From Paraburkholderia edwinii (GTDB taxonomy: Bacteria > Pseudomonadota > Gammaproteobacteria > Burkholderiales > Burkholderiaceae), in NCBI RefSeq assembly GCF_019428685.1, contig NZ_CP080095.1:434001-498000 (forward strand): a stretch of 64,000 nt of DNA, written 5' to 3'. The notes below the pieces were generated by a model, which worked only from the letters and a program-made list of their open reading frames with translations, made no database searches and was not told where the DNA came from. The translations under genes and the position numbers were made by a program. Position 1 is the first letter of the stretch, and each line of letters starts with the position of its first letter. Shown piece after piece: positions 1 through 9,030 of this stretch.

Positions 1-557
1 AGCGTCGCGACGTAGTTGCGGTAGACGATCGCCGCCTGATGCTCGTCCTCGTTCGCGGCGATCGCCATCGCCTGCTCGGGCATGATCAGCCCGTTTTTCC
101 ACAGCGAAATGATCGACTGGATCTTGCGGATAAAGCCCTTGTCGGTCGAGCCGACCTGCTCCTGGATCATCGCGAAGCAGTCGTCCGCATCCATGATCGA
201 GAACTGCGGCTTGAGGCCGACGTGCTCCGCCTCCTGACGCAGGATCTGCACGCCGAGCGAGTGGAACGTGCAGACGGTCAACTGATTGACCGGCACCTTG
301 CGGCCTTCCTTGCCGGGTGTGGTCAGCGTCTTGCCTTCAAGCAGCTTGCCGACGCGCTCGCGCATTTCCGCGGCGGCCTTGTTCGTGAAGGTGACGGCCG
401 CGATATGGCGCGGCTCGAAGCCCTTCGCTTCGATCAGGTGCGCGATTTTTTGCGTGATGACGCGCGTCTTGCCGCTGCCCGCGCCGGCGAGCACGAGACA
501 GGGACCGTCGAGATAGCGCACCGCTTCGCTTTGCGCGGAGTTAAGGCCTGCGGACAT
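1..557 (-). CDS. rep: ATP-dependent DNA helicase Rep/UvrD (N-terminal part, runs off the window)
   Basis: Superfamily 1 helicase that unwinds DNA in the 3'-5' direction during replication restart or repair. Only the first 185 residues lie in the window. The start at 557 reads MSAGLNSAQSEAVRYLDGPC, then the Walker A motif GAGSGKT near residue 27 and motif Ia-like AAVTFTNKAA near residue 56. The first lines resemble E. coli Rep more closely than UvrD. The rest of the gene lies off the left edge, so the truncation is an artefact of the window. It is divergent from the accessory cassette at 990. Choosing Rep over UvrD or PcrA is an inference from the N-terminus only. Confidence 0.85.
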   Translation of the reverse strand, partial: MSAGLNSAQSEAVRYLDGPCLVLAGAGSGKTRVITQKIAHLIEAKGFEPRHIAAVTFTNKAAAEMRERVGKLLEGKTLTTPGKEGRKVPVNQLTVCTFHSLGVQILRQEAEHVGLKPQFSIMDADDCFAMIQEQVGSTDKGFIRKIQSIISLWKNGLIMPEQAMAIAANEDEHQAAIVYRNYVAT

Positions 558-989
558 CGTCAGTGGGTGGATTTTGCTAAGGCGAGGCCGGCGACTGGCT
601 GGCCGGCCTGGGTACTGGCTGCTGCGAGTGGCGGCGTGGCGTGTGATGCGTTTTTTGCCGATGTTGCCGCTCGCATGGGAGCCCGGATGTTAACACGGAT
701 GCGTGTCTCGGCGTGGCGACGGCGGCGGGGAAATTTTGCGACGTGTTGAGGGGGAGGTTCGCTGAATCGATAAGCGCGTTTGCTGCTTTATCAGGCTTGG
801 TTGCGGTCGTTAATTGGCGCGCTGAAATCGGTAATTTTGCGATGGGTTCGGTGATAGGCTGGTGCCTCAATGTAAATGAAAAGGATGGCGAATTAACGCA
901 TTCCTATTGCAGCGGCTTGAGCAACAGATAAGTCGCATGGTGATCGTAGTGTCGCCTTGCGTGAATCAAGACAATACAGAGGACAAGCT
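558..989. other. Intergenic region between rep and the HEPN cassette
   Basis: A 432-base divergent promoter region. GC content drops towards the right, ahead of the low-GC cassette. I see no ORF with a credible ribosome site, no strong hairpin and no clear -35/-10 pair. The sequence AGAGGA just before 990 serves as the ribosome site of the next gene. Confidence 0.5.
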
Positions 990-1475
990 ATGAGCGAACT
1001 GAAAACTGAGCGAATCATCCTGACGCCTGAAGCATATGTGCAATGCGTTAGGAGCCTTCTCGACGAAGTGGGCGGATGGTGTGCGGCCCGTAGTCTCACT
1101 ACTCAAGAAGGCGTTGTGAGGCTTAGAGAAGAGGATGTACCTGAATATGAGGCCCCGAGTCTCTTTATATCGAAGGACGGAGTGCCGAAGGCGAAAATTG
1201 TGCCTATCGGGTTGAATATCCTGGGCGCGCAAGGCAGAGTGGATCTGTCCGGCCGGGTCACACGGCAGCCGCTGCTTTACCGCATTGGGAAAGGCGCGGC
1301 GTCTTCCACGCAGAGCGACACCAAGGGAAAGACAGGAACGTCTTCACCTCGCTGGCTTTCTGACGTCGAACGAGACGGCTGGTACTGGATCGAGGGCAAT
1401 ATTCTTAGACCCAAGCTTGTGGACGAAAGTCTGTTTGTCGATCTTCTGACCTATGTTCTCAACCATGAAATTTGA
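990..1475 (+). CDS. Hypothetical protein, first gene of a low-GC two-gene cassette
   Basis: A 161-residue protein that I do not recognise. The ATG at 990 is preceded by AGAGGA at good spacing; an upstream in-frame start at 957 lacks this. It is soluble, with no signal peptide or membrane segment. A predicted helical N-terminus is followed by a mixed middle with a Ser/Thr/Lys-rich stretch around residues 105-120, then a W-rich segment (DGWYWIEGN). Hand counting gives about 53% G+C over 1021-1200, against about 70% in the oxidoreductase gene nearby, and it uses AGA and AGG codons that are rare in this genome, so it was probably acquired. Its 3' end overlaps the HEPN gene, so the two are likely translated together. 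As partner of a HEPN protein it could be an antitoxin or a cofactor; nothing in the sequence proves this. Confidence 0.7.
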   Translation: MSELKTERIILTPEAYVQCVRSLLDEVGGWCAARSLTTQEGVVRLREEDVPEYEAPSLFISKDGVPKAKIVPIGLNILGAQGRVDLSGRVTRQPLLYRIGKGAASSTQSDTKGKTGTSSPRWLSDVERDGWYWIEGNILRPKLVDESLFVDLLTYVLNHEI

Positions 1476-2043
1476 TAATCCGCTGGAGCCAGTCTACAGG
1501 GCTTTTTTGGTGGCGAGCGATTGCTTCAGCCTTGCCGAACGCACGATGCAAATCCAGCATGAGGAGCTCATTCAAAGCACCCGGTTTCATGGCGTGGCTA
1601 CCAGCGAAATATACATTGCGCTCGAAGGCGCGGAGAAACAGGTGGCTGACCTGGCCATTCTGGCGCTGTTCGCCACCTTCGAGCGATTCGTCATCGAGCA
1701 TCTGCAGACGGCGAACCAGTTGCTGGCCACCGGGTATCCGTATCGTTACTCAACCAGGCTGGCGCAGAAATTTCGAAGCGAGGTCGAGTACTGGAAATTC
1801 GATGAGGTTCTTAATCTCTTCAAAGGAGAAGTTGACGCTAACCTTATCGGGCAGGTGAAGCAAATCAAGCAATACCGTGACTGGATCGCTCATCAGAATC
1901 CGGACAAGGCAAACCCGCGTCGCGTAACACCTGAAAGGGTCTTCGAGGTGCTAACGAGCGTGATAGAGCAAATTCGGCTGACCCACACGCCGCCCACGCT
2001 GGAGCAGCCGGTCGACACTGACACCACCGCTGCGCTCGTCTGA
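1465..2043 (+). CDS. HEPN-domain protein (candidate RNase toxin), second gene of the cassette
   Basis: A 192-residue all-alpha protein. Near residues 138-143 it carries R-D-W-I-A-H, the HEPN signature R-x4-H with a polar residue directly after the arginine, within YRDWIAHQNP. HEPN domains with this motif are usually metal-independent RNases found in toxin-antitoxin, abortive-infection and CRISPR-associated proteins. The layout of long N-terminal helices, motif, then C-terminal helix fits the RiboL-PSP-HEPN group. The start is uncertain: ATG 1465 (used here) or ATG 1453; both overlap the upstream gene and neither has a strong ribosome site, which suggests translational coupling. Codon use is atypical (ATA, AGG), like that of its partner. 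The HEPN call is good; the biological role is an inference. Confidence 0.72.
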   Translation: MKFDNPLEPVYRAFLVASDCFSLAERTMQIQHEELIQSTRFHGVATSEIYIALEGAEKQVADLAILALFATFERFVIEHLQTANQLLATGYPYRYSTRLAQKFRSEVEYWKFDEVLNLFKGEVDANLIGQVKQIKQYRDWIAHQNPDKANPRRVTPERVFEVLTSVIEQIRLTHTPPTLEQPVDTDTTAALV

Positions 2044-2124
2044 CCTCACCCGAAGCTCATGCCACAATGACCTTGTTGTGCGCCGCCCCCGCCGCGCGCC
2101 GTTTTTGCAGGAGCAGGAAGCAGC

Positions 2125-3180
2125 ATGACTTCGCAGTTGAAAATTGGATTGATGGGTTATGGCTATGCCGGCGCGACGTTCCACGCGCCGGTCGTCGAAC
2201 ACTGCGGTCACGCGCAGCTTGCAGCGATCGCAACGGGTCAACCTGACAAAGCGCGTGCCGATTATCCGCAGGCCACGATCGTGCCCGACCTCGACGCACT
2301 GCTTGCGCGTGCCGACGTCGAATGCGTCGTGATCGCAACGCCGAACGACACGCACTTCGCGCTTGCAAAGCGCGTACTCGAAGCGGACAAACACGTCGTA
2401 GTCGACAAACCCGTCACCTTGACCGCCGTCGAAGCGCGCACGCTCGCGGACCTCGCGGCTAGCCGCAAGCGTGTCTTCGCACCGTTCCACAACCGCCGCT
2501 GGGACGGCGACTTCATGACCGTTCGTGCGCTGCTCGAAAGCGGCGAGCTCGGCCGCGTCACCGTCTTCGAATCGCACTTCGACCGTTTTCGCCCAGCCAT
2601 CCGTCAACGTTGGCGCGAAGACGCGACGCGTGGCGGCGGCCTGCTGTTCGATCTCGGCCCGCATCTGATCGATCAGGCGCTGGCGCTGTTCGGCGCGCCG
2701 CAGACGGTCTACGCATCGGTGAAAGCGCACCGCGATCAGGCGACCGCGCCCGATTACGTGCATCTGCAACTCGGCTATGCATCGCATGAAGTGCTGCTGC
2801 ACGCGAGCGCGCTGACGGCAGTCGTTGCGCCGCGCTTCACGATTCACGGCACACGCGGCAGCTACATAAAGTACGGCCTTGATACGCAGGAAGACCAGCT
2901 CAAAGCGGGCCTGCGTCCAGGCAACGCGGGTTTCGCCGGCGGCAACGAGGCAGGCACACTGCGCGTGCTCGAACAAGGCGGCGATCAGGAAGTCGAACGC
3001 GCGCTGCCGACTCGCGATGGCGCCTACGTCCACTTCTATCGCGCATTGGCCGCAGCGATTCACGACGGCGTGCCTTTCCCGGTCAGCGCCCAGGATGCAG
3101 TCGACGTGATGACGGTGATCGAACTCGCGCAACGCAGCAACGACGAAGGCGTGCGCTTGCCGTTCAAGCGCGGCAGCTAA
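2125..3180 (+). CDS. Gfo/Idh/MocA-family NAD(P)-dependent oxidoreductase
   Basis: A 351-residue cytoplasmic dehydrogenase of the family that oxidises or reduces sugars, inositols and related polyols. The N-terminal Rossmann fold shows GYGYAGATFHAP at about residues 11-22. The family motif (E/D)KP appears as HVVVDKPVT near residue 95, and the C-terminal domain contains GGGLLFDLGPHLIDQALALF, where the histidine and aspartate lie near the catalytic site. It resembles the YdgJ-type subgroup. The ATG at 2125 has a purine-rich AGGAGCAGGAAGC site just upstream. It stands alone on its strand with no visible operon partner, so the substrate cannot be named. Confidence 0.88.
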   Translation: MTSQLKIGLMGYGYAGATFHAPVVEHCGHAQLAAIATGQPDKARADYPQATIVPDLDALLARADVECVVIATPNDTHFALAKRVLEADKHVVVDKPVTLTAVEARTLADLAASRKRVFAPFHNRRWDGDFMTVRALLESGELGRVTVFESHFDRFRPAIRQRWREDATRGGGLLFDLGPHLIDQALALFGAPQTVYASVKAHRDQATAPDYVHLQLGYASHEVLLHASALTAVVAPRFTIHGTRGSYIKYGLDTQEDQLKAGLRPGNAGFAGGNEAGTLRVLEQGGDQEVERALPTRDGAYVHFYRALAAAIHDGVPFPVSAQDAVDVMTVIELAQRSNDEGVRLPFKRGS

Positions 3181-3340
3181 GCTGACAGTCCGGTTTCAGC
3201 GATTTCAGCTTCATTACCCGCGCGCCACCCGCAACCAACAGTTACACAAACGTGACACGGTCGCGTCATCGCGAGCGGCCCGTCAGCCGTTGCTTCCCCT
3301 TATCGATCAAAACAACCAACCCAAATAAGGAGAGCCCTCC

Positions 3341-3691
3341 ATGCAACGCCTCATTCGCGCACTCGGTTGCTGCGCGCTGGTTTCGTCACTGGCTGCTTGT
3401 GTCGTCGAGCCGCCGCAGGCCGCGCGTCCTGTCCCCAACCCGCATGAAGTCGCGGTGCAGCGCTTCGACCAGGTCGATGGGCGGATCAACAACATGAGCC
3501 GCCATATCGATGTGCGCGTGAATCAGGGCTACTACCCGCCGCCGGTCGGTGGCGAATTGCACCGGCGTCTCGACGCGATCCGCCATCAGGCGCATGAGAT
3601 GGCCGTGCATCGTGACGGCGGCATCTCCGGCGACGAACAGCGCACGCTCAACGACGAACTCGATTCGACAGCGATCGCAATCAACCGCTGA
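3341..3691 (+). CDS. Small outer-membrane lipoprotein, unknown function
   Basis: A 116-residue protein with a short basic start, a hydrophobic stretch and a lipobox ending in SLAAC, so the mature protein should begin at Cys20 and be lipidated. After the signal comes a Pro-rich segment, then a charged, probably helical region with alternating basic and acidic residues (VDGRINNMSRHIDVRV) that could be a short coiled coil, and an acidic EQRTLNDELD helix near the C-terminus. The start at 3341 has AAGGAGAG upstream. No catalytic motif is visible. Many Burkholderia species have such small lipoproteins of unknown role. Confidence 0.75.
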   Translation: MQRLIRALGCCALVSSLAACVVEPPQAARPVPNPHEVAVQRFDQVDGRINNMSRHIDVRVNQGYYPPPVGGELHRRLDAIRHQAHEMAVHRDGGISGDEQRTLNDELDSTAIAINR

Positions 3692-3940
3692 TCCCGCTGA
3701 CTTCCAATCGATAACCGGGCGCGCGAAGCGCAAGTACAAACCGCGAACACGAACTGCGAAGACGAACCGCGAGCACGACCCGCGGGCAGAACTCGCAGGC
3801 ATAAACCGCAGCGCACAATCCGCACGCGCCACGCGCGGCCCTCGCATACCGCGCGCCCGTCCCGCCGCCGGCCGGCGTGCAAACGCACGGCCCAAAACCT
3901 TCAATTGACAAGCCAAAAACCGTCGCGTACATTCGCCGCA
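3692..3940. other. Non-coding stretch before the glycine riboswitch
   Basis: No credible gene lies here. The first half is filled by the 13-bp tandem repeat listed separately. The second half is GC-rich and leads into the riboswitch, so the gcvT promoter probably lies at about 3890-3940, but no clear -35/-10 pair was identified. Confidence 0.5.
3727..3817. repeat. Degenerate 13-bp tandem repeat, six to seven units
   Basis: Seen directly: six consecutive 13-base units start at 3740, 3753, 3766, 3779, 3792 and 3805 (for example accgcgaacacga, actgcgaagacga, accgcgagcacga). A weaker seventh unit starts at 3727 and agrees with the consensus at 8 of 13 positions. Thirteen is not a multiple of three, so this is not a coding repeat. 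It lies between the lipoprotein gene and the glycine riboswitch. Confidence 0.7.
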
Positions 3941-4222
3941 CGCGTCGGGAGAGCGCGCTGGCCGCATTGCAGCATGGGGCAACCCAAGCCATGCAAGGCC
4001 GCGCCGCCGAAGGGGCACACCCGCAAACTCTCAGGCAAAAGGACCGACCGCGTCGAAGAATCCGTCTGATCGTTGGCTGATCCAGCCTTATCAATCACCG
4101 GTTCTTCGCACTCTGGAGAGCGGCAGTAGCGTGCAAGGCACGCAAGCTGCCCACCGAAGGGGCGCGCGCTACGTCATAACGTCAGCGCAATCTCTCAGGT
4201 ACCGAGGACAGAGGGGGCATGC
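3941..4222 (+). ncRNA. Tandem glycine riboswitch upstream of gcvT
   Basis: Two consecutive glycine aptamers are visible. The first (about 3941-4054) has gtcgggagagc, gccgaaggggca and aaactctcaggcaaaagga. The second (about 4110-4222) has ctctggagagcggc, caccgaaggggcgcg and aatctctcaggtaccgagga. These are the conserved core segments of the glycine riboswitch family, which usually turns on glycine-cleavage genes when glycine is high. The downstream gcvT-gcvH-gcvP operon fits this. No obvious terminator stem lies between 4222 and the gcvT start, so control may act on translation; that part is inference. Confidence 0.93.
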
Positions 4223-4309
4223 AGGCATCACTCGTCGGCCAATGGCAATGGGCTGCGAGTCTGTACAGCATGGCTCCGAATCCGTCGAATACCCTGAGGC
4301 CGCGCCCCG

Positions 4310-5428
4310 ATGACCGAACTCAAACGCACCCCGCTCAACGCCACGCACCGCGCGCTCAACGCCCGCATGGTCGATTTCGGCGGCTGGGACATGCCCGTTA
4401 ACTACGGCTCGCAGATCGAAGAACACAAGGCCGTGCGCACCGACGCCGGCATGTTCGACGTGTCGCATATGTGCGCCGTCGATCTGAGCGGCCCGCGCAC
4501 CCGTGAATTCCTCGCCTACGCGCTTGCCAACAACGTCGGCAAGCTGCAAACGGCAGGCCGCGCGCTGTACTCCTGTCTGCTGAACCCCGAAGGCGGCGTG
4601 ATCGACGACCTGATCGTCTATTTCTTCGACGAAACCAGTTTCCGCATTGTCGTCAACGCGGCGACCGCCGAAAAAGACATCGCGTGGTTCAACAAGCTCA
4701 ACGCGGACCGCGGCTTCGGCGTGACGATCACGCCGCGTCGCGATCTCGCGATCGTCGCGGTGCAAGGCCCGCAAGCACGCGAAAAAGTCTGGCAAACGGT
4801 GCCGGCCGCGCGCGCCGCGACCGAAGCGCTGAAGCCGTTCAACGCGGCGCGCGTAGATGGCACGCCGTTCGGCGATCTGACCGTCGCACGCACCGGCTAC
4901 ACGGGCGAAGACGGCTTCGAAATCATTGGGCCGGCCGCGCATGTCGAGGCGCTGTGGAAGGCACTCCAGGCGCAAGGCGTGCGCCCGGCCGGGCTCGGCG
5001 CGCGCGACACGCTGCGTCTCGAAGCCGGCATGAACCTGTACGGCCAGGATATGGACGACGCCGTCTCGCCGCTCGACGCCGGCCTCGCCTGGACCGTCGA
5101 CCTGACCGCACCGCGCGACTTCGTCGGCCGCGCGCCGCTCGAAGCAAAAGGCGCGCAGCAGGCGTTCATCGGCCTGATCCTGCAGAAGGAAAACGGCAAG
5201 GCCGCCGGCGTGCTGCGCGCGCATCAGAAAGTCGATACGCCGCACGGCGCAGGCGAGATTACCAGCGGCACGTTCTCACCCACGATGCAGGAGTCGATCG
5301 CCTTCGCGCGCGTGCCGAAAGGCGTGCAGCCGGGCGATGTCGTGCATGTGCACATCCGCGACAGAGCGTTTCCCGCAAGCGTGGTAAAACTGCCGTTCGT
5401 ACGCAACGGCAAGGTGCTCGTCAGTTGA
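4310..5428 (+). CDS. gcvT: Glycine cleavage system T protein (aminomethyltransferase)
   Basis: A 372-residue folate-dependent enzyme that takes the aminomethyl group from lipoylated GcvH, passes the methylene to tetrahydrofolate and releases ammonia. The N-terminus ([20 protein letters not shown]) and the motifs [28 protein letters not shown] and [20 protein letters not shown] are typical, as is [10 protein letters not shown] in the middle and the C-terminal barrel ending RNGKVLVS. Length matches the family. It is first in the gcvT-gcvH-gcvP operon and sits directly behind the tandem glycine riboswitch, so it is probably induced by glycine. Confidence 0.97.
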   Translation: MTELKRTPLNATHRALNARMVDFGGWDMPVNYGSQIEEHKAVRTDAGMFDVSHMCAVDLSGPRTREFLAYALANNVGKLQTAGRALYSCLLNPEGGVIDDLIVYFFDETSFRIVVNAATAEKDIAWFNKLNADRGFGVTITPRRDLAIVAVQGPQAREKVWQTVPAARAATEALKPFNAARVDGTPFGDLTVARTGYTGEDGFEIIGPAAHVEALWKALQAQGVRPAGLGARDTLRLEAGMNLYGQDMDDAVSPLDAGLAWTVDLTAPRDFVGRAPLEAKGAQQAFIGLILQKENGKAAGVLRAHQKVDTPHGAGEITSGTFSPTMQESIAFARVPKGVQPGDVVHVHIRDRAFPASVVKLPFVRNGKVLVS

Positions 5429-5532
5429 GCGGCGGTCCGGCCATTCACGACGCGTAGTCGAACCCGTCGCGTGCGTTCCCCCGTTCACACGTAACCGCAT
5501 CAATTGCGCAATCAACCGCACAGGAGCAACCG

Positions 5533-5913
5533 ATGAGCATCCCGGCCGATCTGAAATACACCGAATCGCACGAATGGGTCCGCACCGAAGCGGACGGCAC
5601 GCTGACCGTCGGTATCACCGACCATGCGCAGGAAGCGCTCGGCGACATCGTCTTCTTCGAAGTGCAGCAACTGGGCAAGACCGTCGCTGCCGGCGACACG
5701 GTCGCCGTCATTGAATCGGTCAAGGCCGCTTCCGATATCTATGCGCCGGTTTCGGGCGAGATCATTGCGATGAATCAGGACGTGGTCGATACGCCCGATT
5801 CGGTGAACGGCGCGCCGTATGAAAACTGGCTCTTCAAGGTCAAGCCGACCGCCGGCGCCGCACAAGACCGGCTGATGGACGCTGCCGCTTACGGCAAGTC
5901 GATCGGCGAGTAA
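5533..5913 (+). CDS. gcvH: Glycine cleavage system H protein (lipoyl carrier)
   Basis: A 126-residue carrier that shuttles the aminomethyl intermediate between GcvP, GcvT and the Lpd subunit on a lipoyl arm. The lipoylation lysine is Lys64 in [18 protein letters not shown]. The N-terminus [14 protein letters not shown] is the standard family start. A strong ribosome site (CAGGAG) precedes ATG 5533. It lies 104 bases after gcvT and 78 bases before gcvP. No lipoate ligase is present in the window. Confidence 0.97.
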   Translation: MSIPADLKYTESHEWVRTEADGTLTVGITDHAQEALGDIVFFEVQQLGKTVAAGDTVAVIESVKAASDIYAPVSGEIIAMNQDVVDTPDSVNGAPYENWLFKVKPTAGAAQDRLMDAAAYGKSIGE

Positions 5914-5991
5914 CTTTCAACAACCGGCGCGGCGGGCCGCAGCACACACACATTGCCCACGCCGTACACGCCGCGCCAGCAGGAATTTTCA

Positions 5992-8922
5992 ATGAAGCTC
6001 GAACACCCGGACCGCCTGATGAACCGCACCCCTCTCTCGCTCGCTGCGCTCGAAGTGCACGATGCCTTCGCCGAACGGCACATCGGCCCCGATGCTGCCG
6101 ATCAGCAGGCGATGCTCGACGCGCTAGGCTTCGCCTCGCGCGCCGCGCTGATCGATGCGGTGATTCCGAAGGCGATCCGGCGTGCCGACGCGCTGCCGCT
6201 CGGCCCGTTCGCGGAGCCGAAAAGCGAAGCGGAAGCGCTCGCCGCGCTGCGCGAGCTCGCGGACAAGAACCAGGTGTTCCGCTCGTATATCGGGCAGGGC
6301 TATTACAACGCGCACACGCCGGCGGTGATCCTGCGCAACGTGATGGAAAACCCGGCGTGGTACACCGCGTACACGCCATATCAGCCGGAAATCTCGCAAG
6401 GCCGTCTCGAAGCGCTGCTCAACTATCAGCAGATGATCGTCGACCTGACGGGCCTCGCGATGTCGAACGCGTCGCTGCTCGACGAAGCAACGGCTGCGGC
6501 CGAAGCGATGACGCTGCTGCAGCGCGTCGGCAAATCGCAGTCGAACGTGTTCTATGTCGCCGACGACGTACTGCCGCAAACCATCGAAGTGGTGAAGACG
6601 CGCGCGACGCCCGTCGGCATCGAAGTGAAGGTGGGCCCGGCTGCGGATGCAGCCAAGGCGAACGCATTCGGCGTGCTGCTGCAGTATCCGGGCGCGAACG
6701 GCGACGTGCTGGACTACCGCGCGCTAGCGGAAGCGGTGCATGCAGCCGGCGGCCACGTGATCGCCGCCGCCGATCTGCTCGCGCTGACCGTGCTGACGCC
6801 GCCCGCCGAATGGGGCGCGGACGTCGCGGTCGGCAACTCGCAGCGCTTTGGCGTGCCGATCGGTTTCGGCGGCCCGCATGCCGCGTATGTCGCGGTACGC
6901 GACGAATTCAAGCGGCAGATGCCGGGCCGCCTCGTCGGCGTGACCGTCGATGCGCAGGGCAATCCGGCGCTGCGTCTCGCGCTGCAAACGCGCGAGCAAC
7001 ATATCCGCCGCGAAAAGGCGACCTCGAATGTGTGTACCGCGCAGGCGCTGCTCGCGATCATGGCGAGCATGTACGCGGTCTATCACGGCCCGCAGGGCCT
7101 GAAGACGATCGCGCTGCGCGTGAACCGTATGGCCGCGCTGCTTGCCGCCGGCGCGAAACACCTCGGCTACACGCTCGTCAACGAGACGTTCTTCGACACG
7201 CTGACCTTCGAAACCGGCGCGCGCACGCAAGCGCTGCACGATGCGGCGACGGGCAAGCGCATCAACTTGCGCCACGTCAGCGACACGCGCGTCGGCCTTT
7301 CGCTCGACGAAACGACGACGCGCGCCGATCTCACCGATCTGCTTGCGGCCTTCGCGCAGGCCGCGTTCGCCGATAACGTGCCGACCGTCGACGAACTCGA
7401 TGCGCAACTGGGCGCTTCGAACACGTTCCCGGCGTCGCTCGAACGGACGAGCGCGTACCTCACGCATCACGTGTTCAACCGCCACCATTCGGAAACGGAA
7501 ATGCTGCGCTATCTGCGCAGCCTGTCGGACAAGGACCTCGCGCTCGACCGTTCGATGATCCCGCTCGGCTCGTGCACGATGAAGCTGAACGCGACGTCGG
7601 AGATGCTGCCGGTCACGTGGCCCGAGTTCGGCCAGATTCACCCGTTCGCGCCGGCCGAACAGACGGTCGGCTACCGTGAAATGATCGATCAGCTCGAGCA
7701 GATGCTCGTCGCCGCGACCGGCTATGCGGCCGTCTCGCTGCAGCCGAACGCGGGCTCGCAAGGCGAGTACGCGGGCCTGTTGATCATCCACGCGTACCAC
7801 GCGTCGCGCGGCGAAGGGCATCGCAACGTGTGTCTGATTCCGGCGTCCGCGCACGGCACGAACCCGGCTTCGGCGCAGATGGCGGGCATGCAGGTGGTGG
7901 TCGTTGCATGCGATACGCAGGGTAACGTCGATATCGAAGACCTGAGGAAGAAGGCCGCGCAGCACGCTGACAAGCTCGCCGCGATCATGATCACGTATCC
8001 GTCGACGCACGGCGTGTTCGAGCAGAACGTGCGCGAGATCTGCGAGATCGTGCACGCGCACGGCGGCCAGGTGTATGTGGACGGCGCGAACATGAACGCG
8101 ATGGTGGGCCTCTCCGCGCCCGGCCAGTTCGGCGGCGACGTTTCGCACCTGAATCTGCACAAGACGTTCTGCATTCCCCACGGCGGCGGCGGCCCGGGCG
8201 TCGGTCCGGTTGCGGTCGGCGCGCACCTCGCACAGTTCCTGCCGAACCAGACGTCGACGGGCTATGAGCGCGACGCACACGGCATCGGCGCGGTGTCGGC
8301 GGCACCATATGGCTCGGCATCGATTCTGCCGATCTCGTGGATGTATATCGCGATGATGGGCGCGGCGAATCTGACCGCCGCCAGCGAGACCGCGATCCTG
8401 AACGCGAACTACGTCGCGAACAGGCTCGCGCCGCACTATCCGGTGCTGTATGCGGGCCCGGGCGGACTCGTCGCGCACGAGTGCATTCTCGACCTGCGGC
8501 CGATCAAGGACACGAGCGGCATCTCGGTCGACGACGTCGCGAAGCGTCTGATGGACTACGGCTTCCACGCGCCGACGATGAGCTTCCCGGTGCCGGGTAC
8601 GCTGATGGTCGAGCCGACCGAGTCGGAGTCGAAGGAAGAGCTCGACCGCTTTGTCGAAGCGATGATCGCGATCCGCAATGAAATCCGCGCCGTCGAAGAA
8701 GGCCGCGCCGATCGCGAGGACAATCCGCTCAAGCACGCGCCGCACACGGCGGCGGCCGTGGTGGCGGACGACTGGAAGCACGCGTATTCGCGTGAAACGG
8801 CTGCTTACCCGCTGCCGGGGCTGATCGCGCGGAAGTACTGGCCGCCGGTGGGTCGCGCGGATAACGCGTATGGCGATCGCAATCTGTTCTGCTCGTGCGT
8901 GCCGGTGGCGGATTACGAGTGA
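5992..8922 (+). CDS. gcvP: Glycine dehydrogenase (decarboxylating), P protein
   Basis: A 976-residue PLP enzyme that decarboxylates glycine and loads the aminomethyl group on GcvH. It is the single-chain (alpha-beta fused) form. The PLP lysine is Lys724 in [18 protein letters not shown]. The Gly-rich and SHG-like motifs ([22 protein letters not shown]) are intact. The start at ATG 5992 is preferred because AGGAA lies just upstream; an in-frame ATG at 5953 has no such site. Third gene of the riboswitch-controlled operon, ending at a strong hairpin terminator (8973-9012). Confidence 0.97.
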   Translation: MKLEHPDRLMNRTPLSLAALEVHDAFAERHIGPDAADQQAMLDALGFASRAALIDAVIPKAIRRADALPLGPFAEPKSEAEALAALRELADKNQVFRSYIGQGYYNAHTPAVILRNVMENPAWYTAYTPYQPEISQGRLEALLNYQQMIVDLTGLAMSNASLLDEATAAAEAMTLLQRVGKSQSNVFYVADDVLPQTIEVVKTRATPVGIEVKVGPAADAAKANAFGVLLQYPGANGDVLDYRALAEAVHAAGGHVIAAADLLALTVLTPPAEWGADVAVGNSQRFGVPIGFGGPHAAYVAVRDEFKRQMPGRLVGVTVDAQGNPALRLALQTREQHIRREKATSNVCTAQALLAIMASMYAVYHGPQGLKTIALRVNRMAALLAAGAKHLGYTLVNETFFDTLTFETGARTQALHDAATGKRINLRHVSDTRVGLSLDETTTRADLTDLLAAFAQAAFADNVPTVDELDAQLGASNTFPASLERTSAYLTHHVFNRHHSETEMLRYLRSLSDKDLALDRSMIPLGSCTMKLNATSEMLPVTWPEFGQIHPFAPAEQTVGYREMIDQLEQMLVAATGYAAVSLQPNAGSQGEYAGLLIIHAYHASRGEGHRNVCLIPASAHGTNPASAQMAGMQVVVVACDTQGNVDIEDLRKKAAQHADKLAAIMITYPSTHGVFEQNVREICEIVHAHGGQVYVDGANMNAMVGLSAPGQFGGDVSHLNLHKTFCIPHGGGGPGVGPVAVGAHLAQFLPNQTSTGYERDAHGIGAVSAAPYGSASILPISWMYIAMMGAANLTAASETAILNANYVANRLAPHYPVLYAGPGGLVAHECILDLRPIKDTSGISVDDVAKRLMDYGFHAPTMSFPVPGTLMVEPTESESKEELDRFVEAMIAIRNEIRAVEEGRADREDNPLKHAPHTAAAVVADDWKHAYSRETAAYPLPGLIARKYWPPVGRADNAYGDRNLFCSCVPVADYE

Positions 8923-8972
8923 CGGAATTCGGCCGGCCGCTCGGCCGGCCATGCTTGAAGCAGAAAGCGCAA

Positions 8973-9012
8973 AGCCCAGTGACGATTGAATCGTCGCTGG
9001 GCTTTTTCGTTT
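8973..9012 (+). terminator. Rho-independent terminator after gcvP
   Basis: Stem agcccagtgacga / tcgtcgctgggct (13 pairs, one G-T) with a 5-base loop, followed by TTTTT on the plus strand. It closes the gcvTHP operon. Read from the other strand the T-run is weak, but the stem is also placed to end the minus-strand pse operon, whose last stop is at 9031. Confidence 0.9.
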
Positions 9013-9030
9013 GTATGAGGAGCGCGCGCG

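Noticed and set aside
39..749. Plus-strand reading frame over the rep gene
   Set aside because: It is the antisense shadow of a clear helicase; the GC-rich third-position pattern belongs to the minus strand.
2057..3132. Minus-strand frames across the oxidoreductase gene
   Set aside because: They are long only because of high GC; they carry no ribosome site or recognisable motif and oppose a clear Gfo/Idh/MocA gene.
6724..8952. Very long minus-strand frame across gcvP
   Set aside because: Arg/His-rich translation without any domain, antisense to a fully conserved GcvP; a GC-bias artefact.
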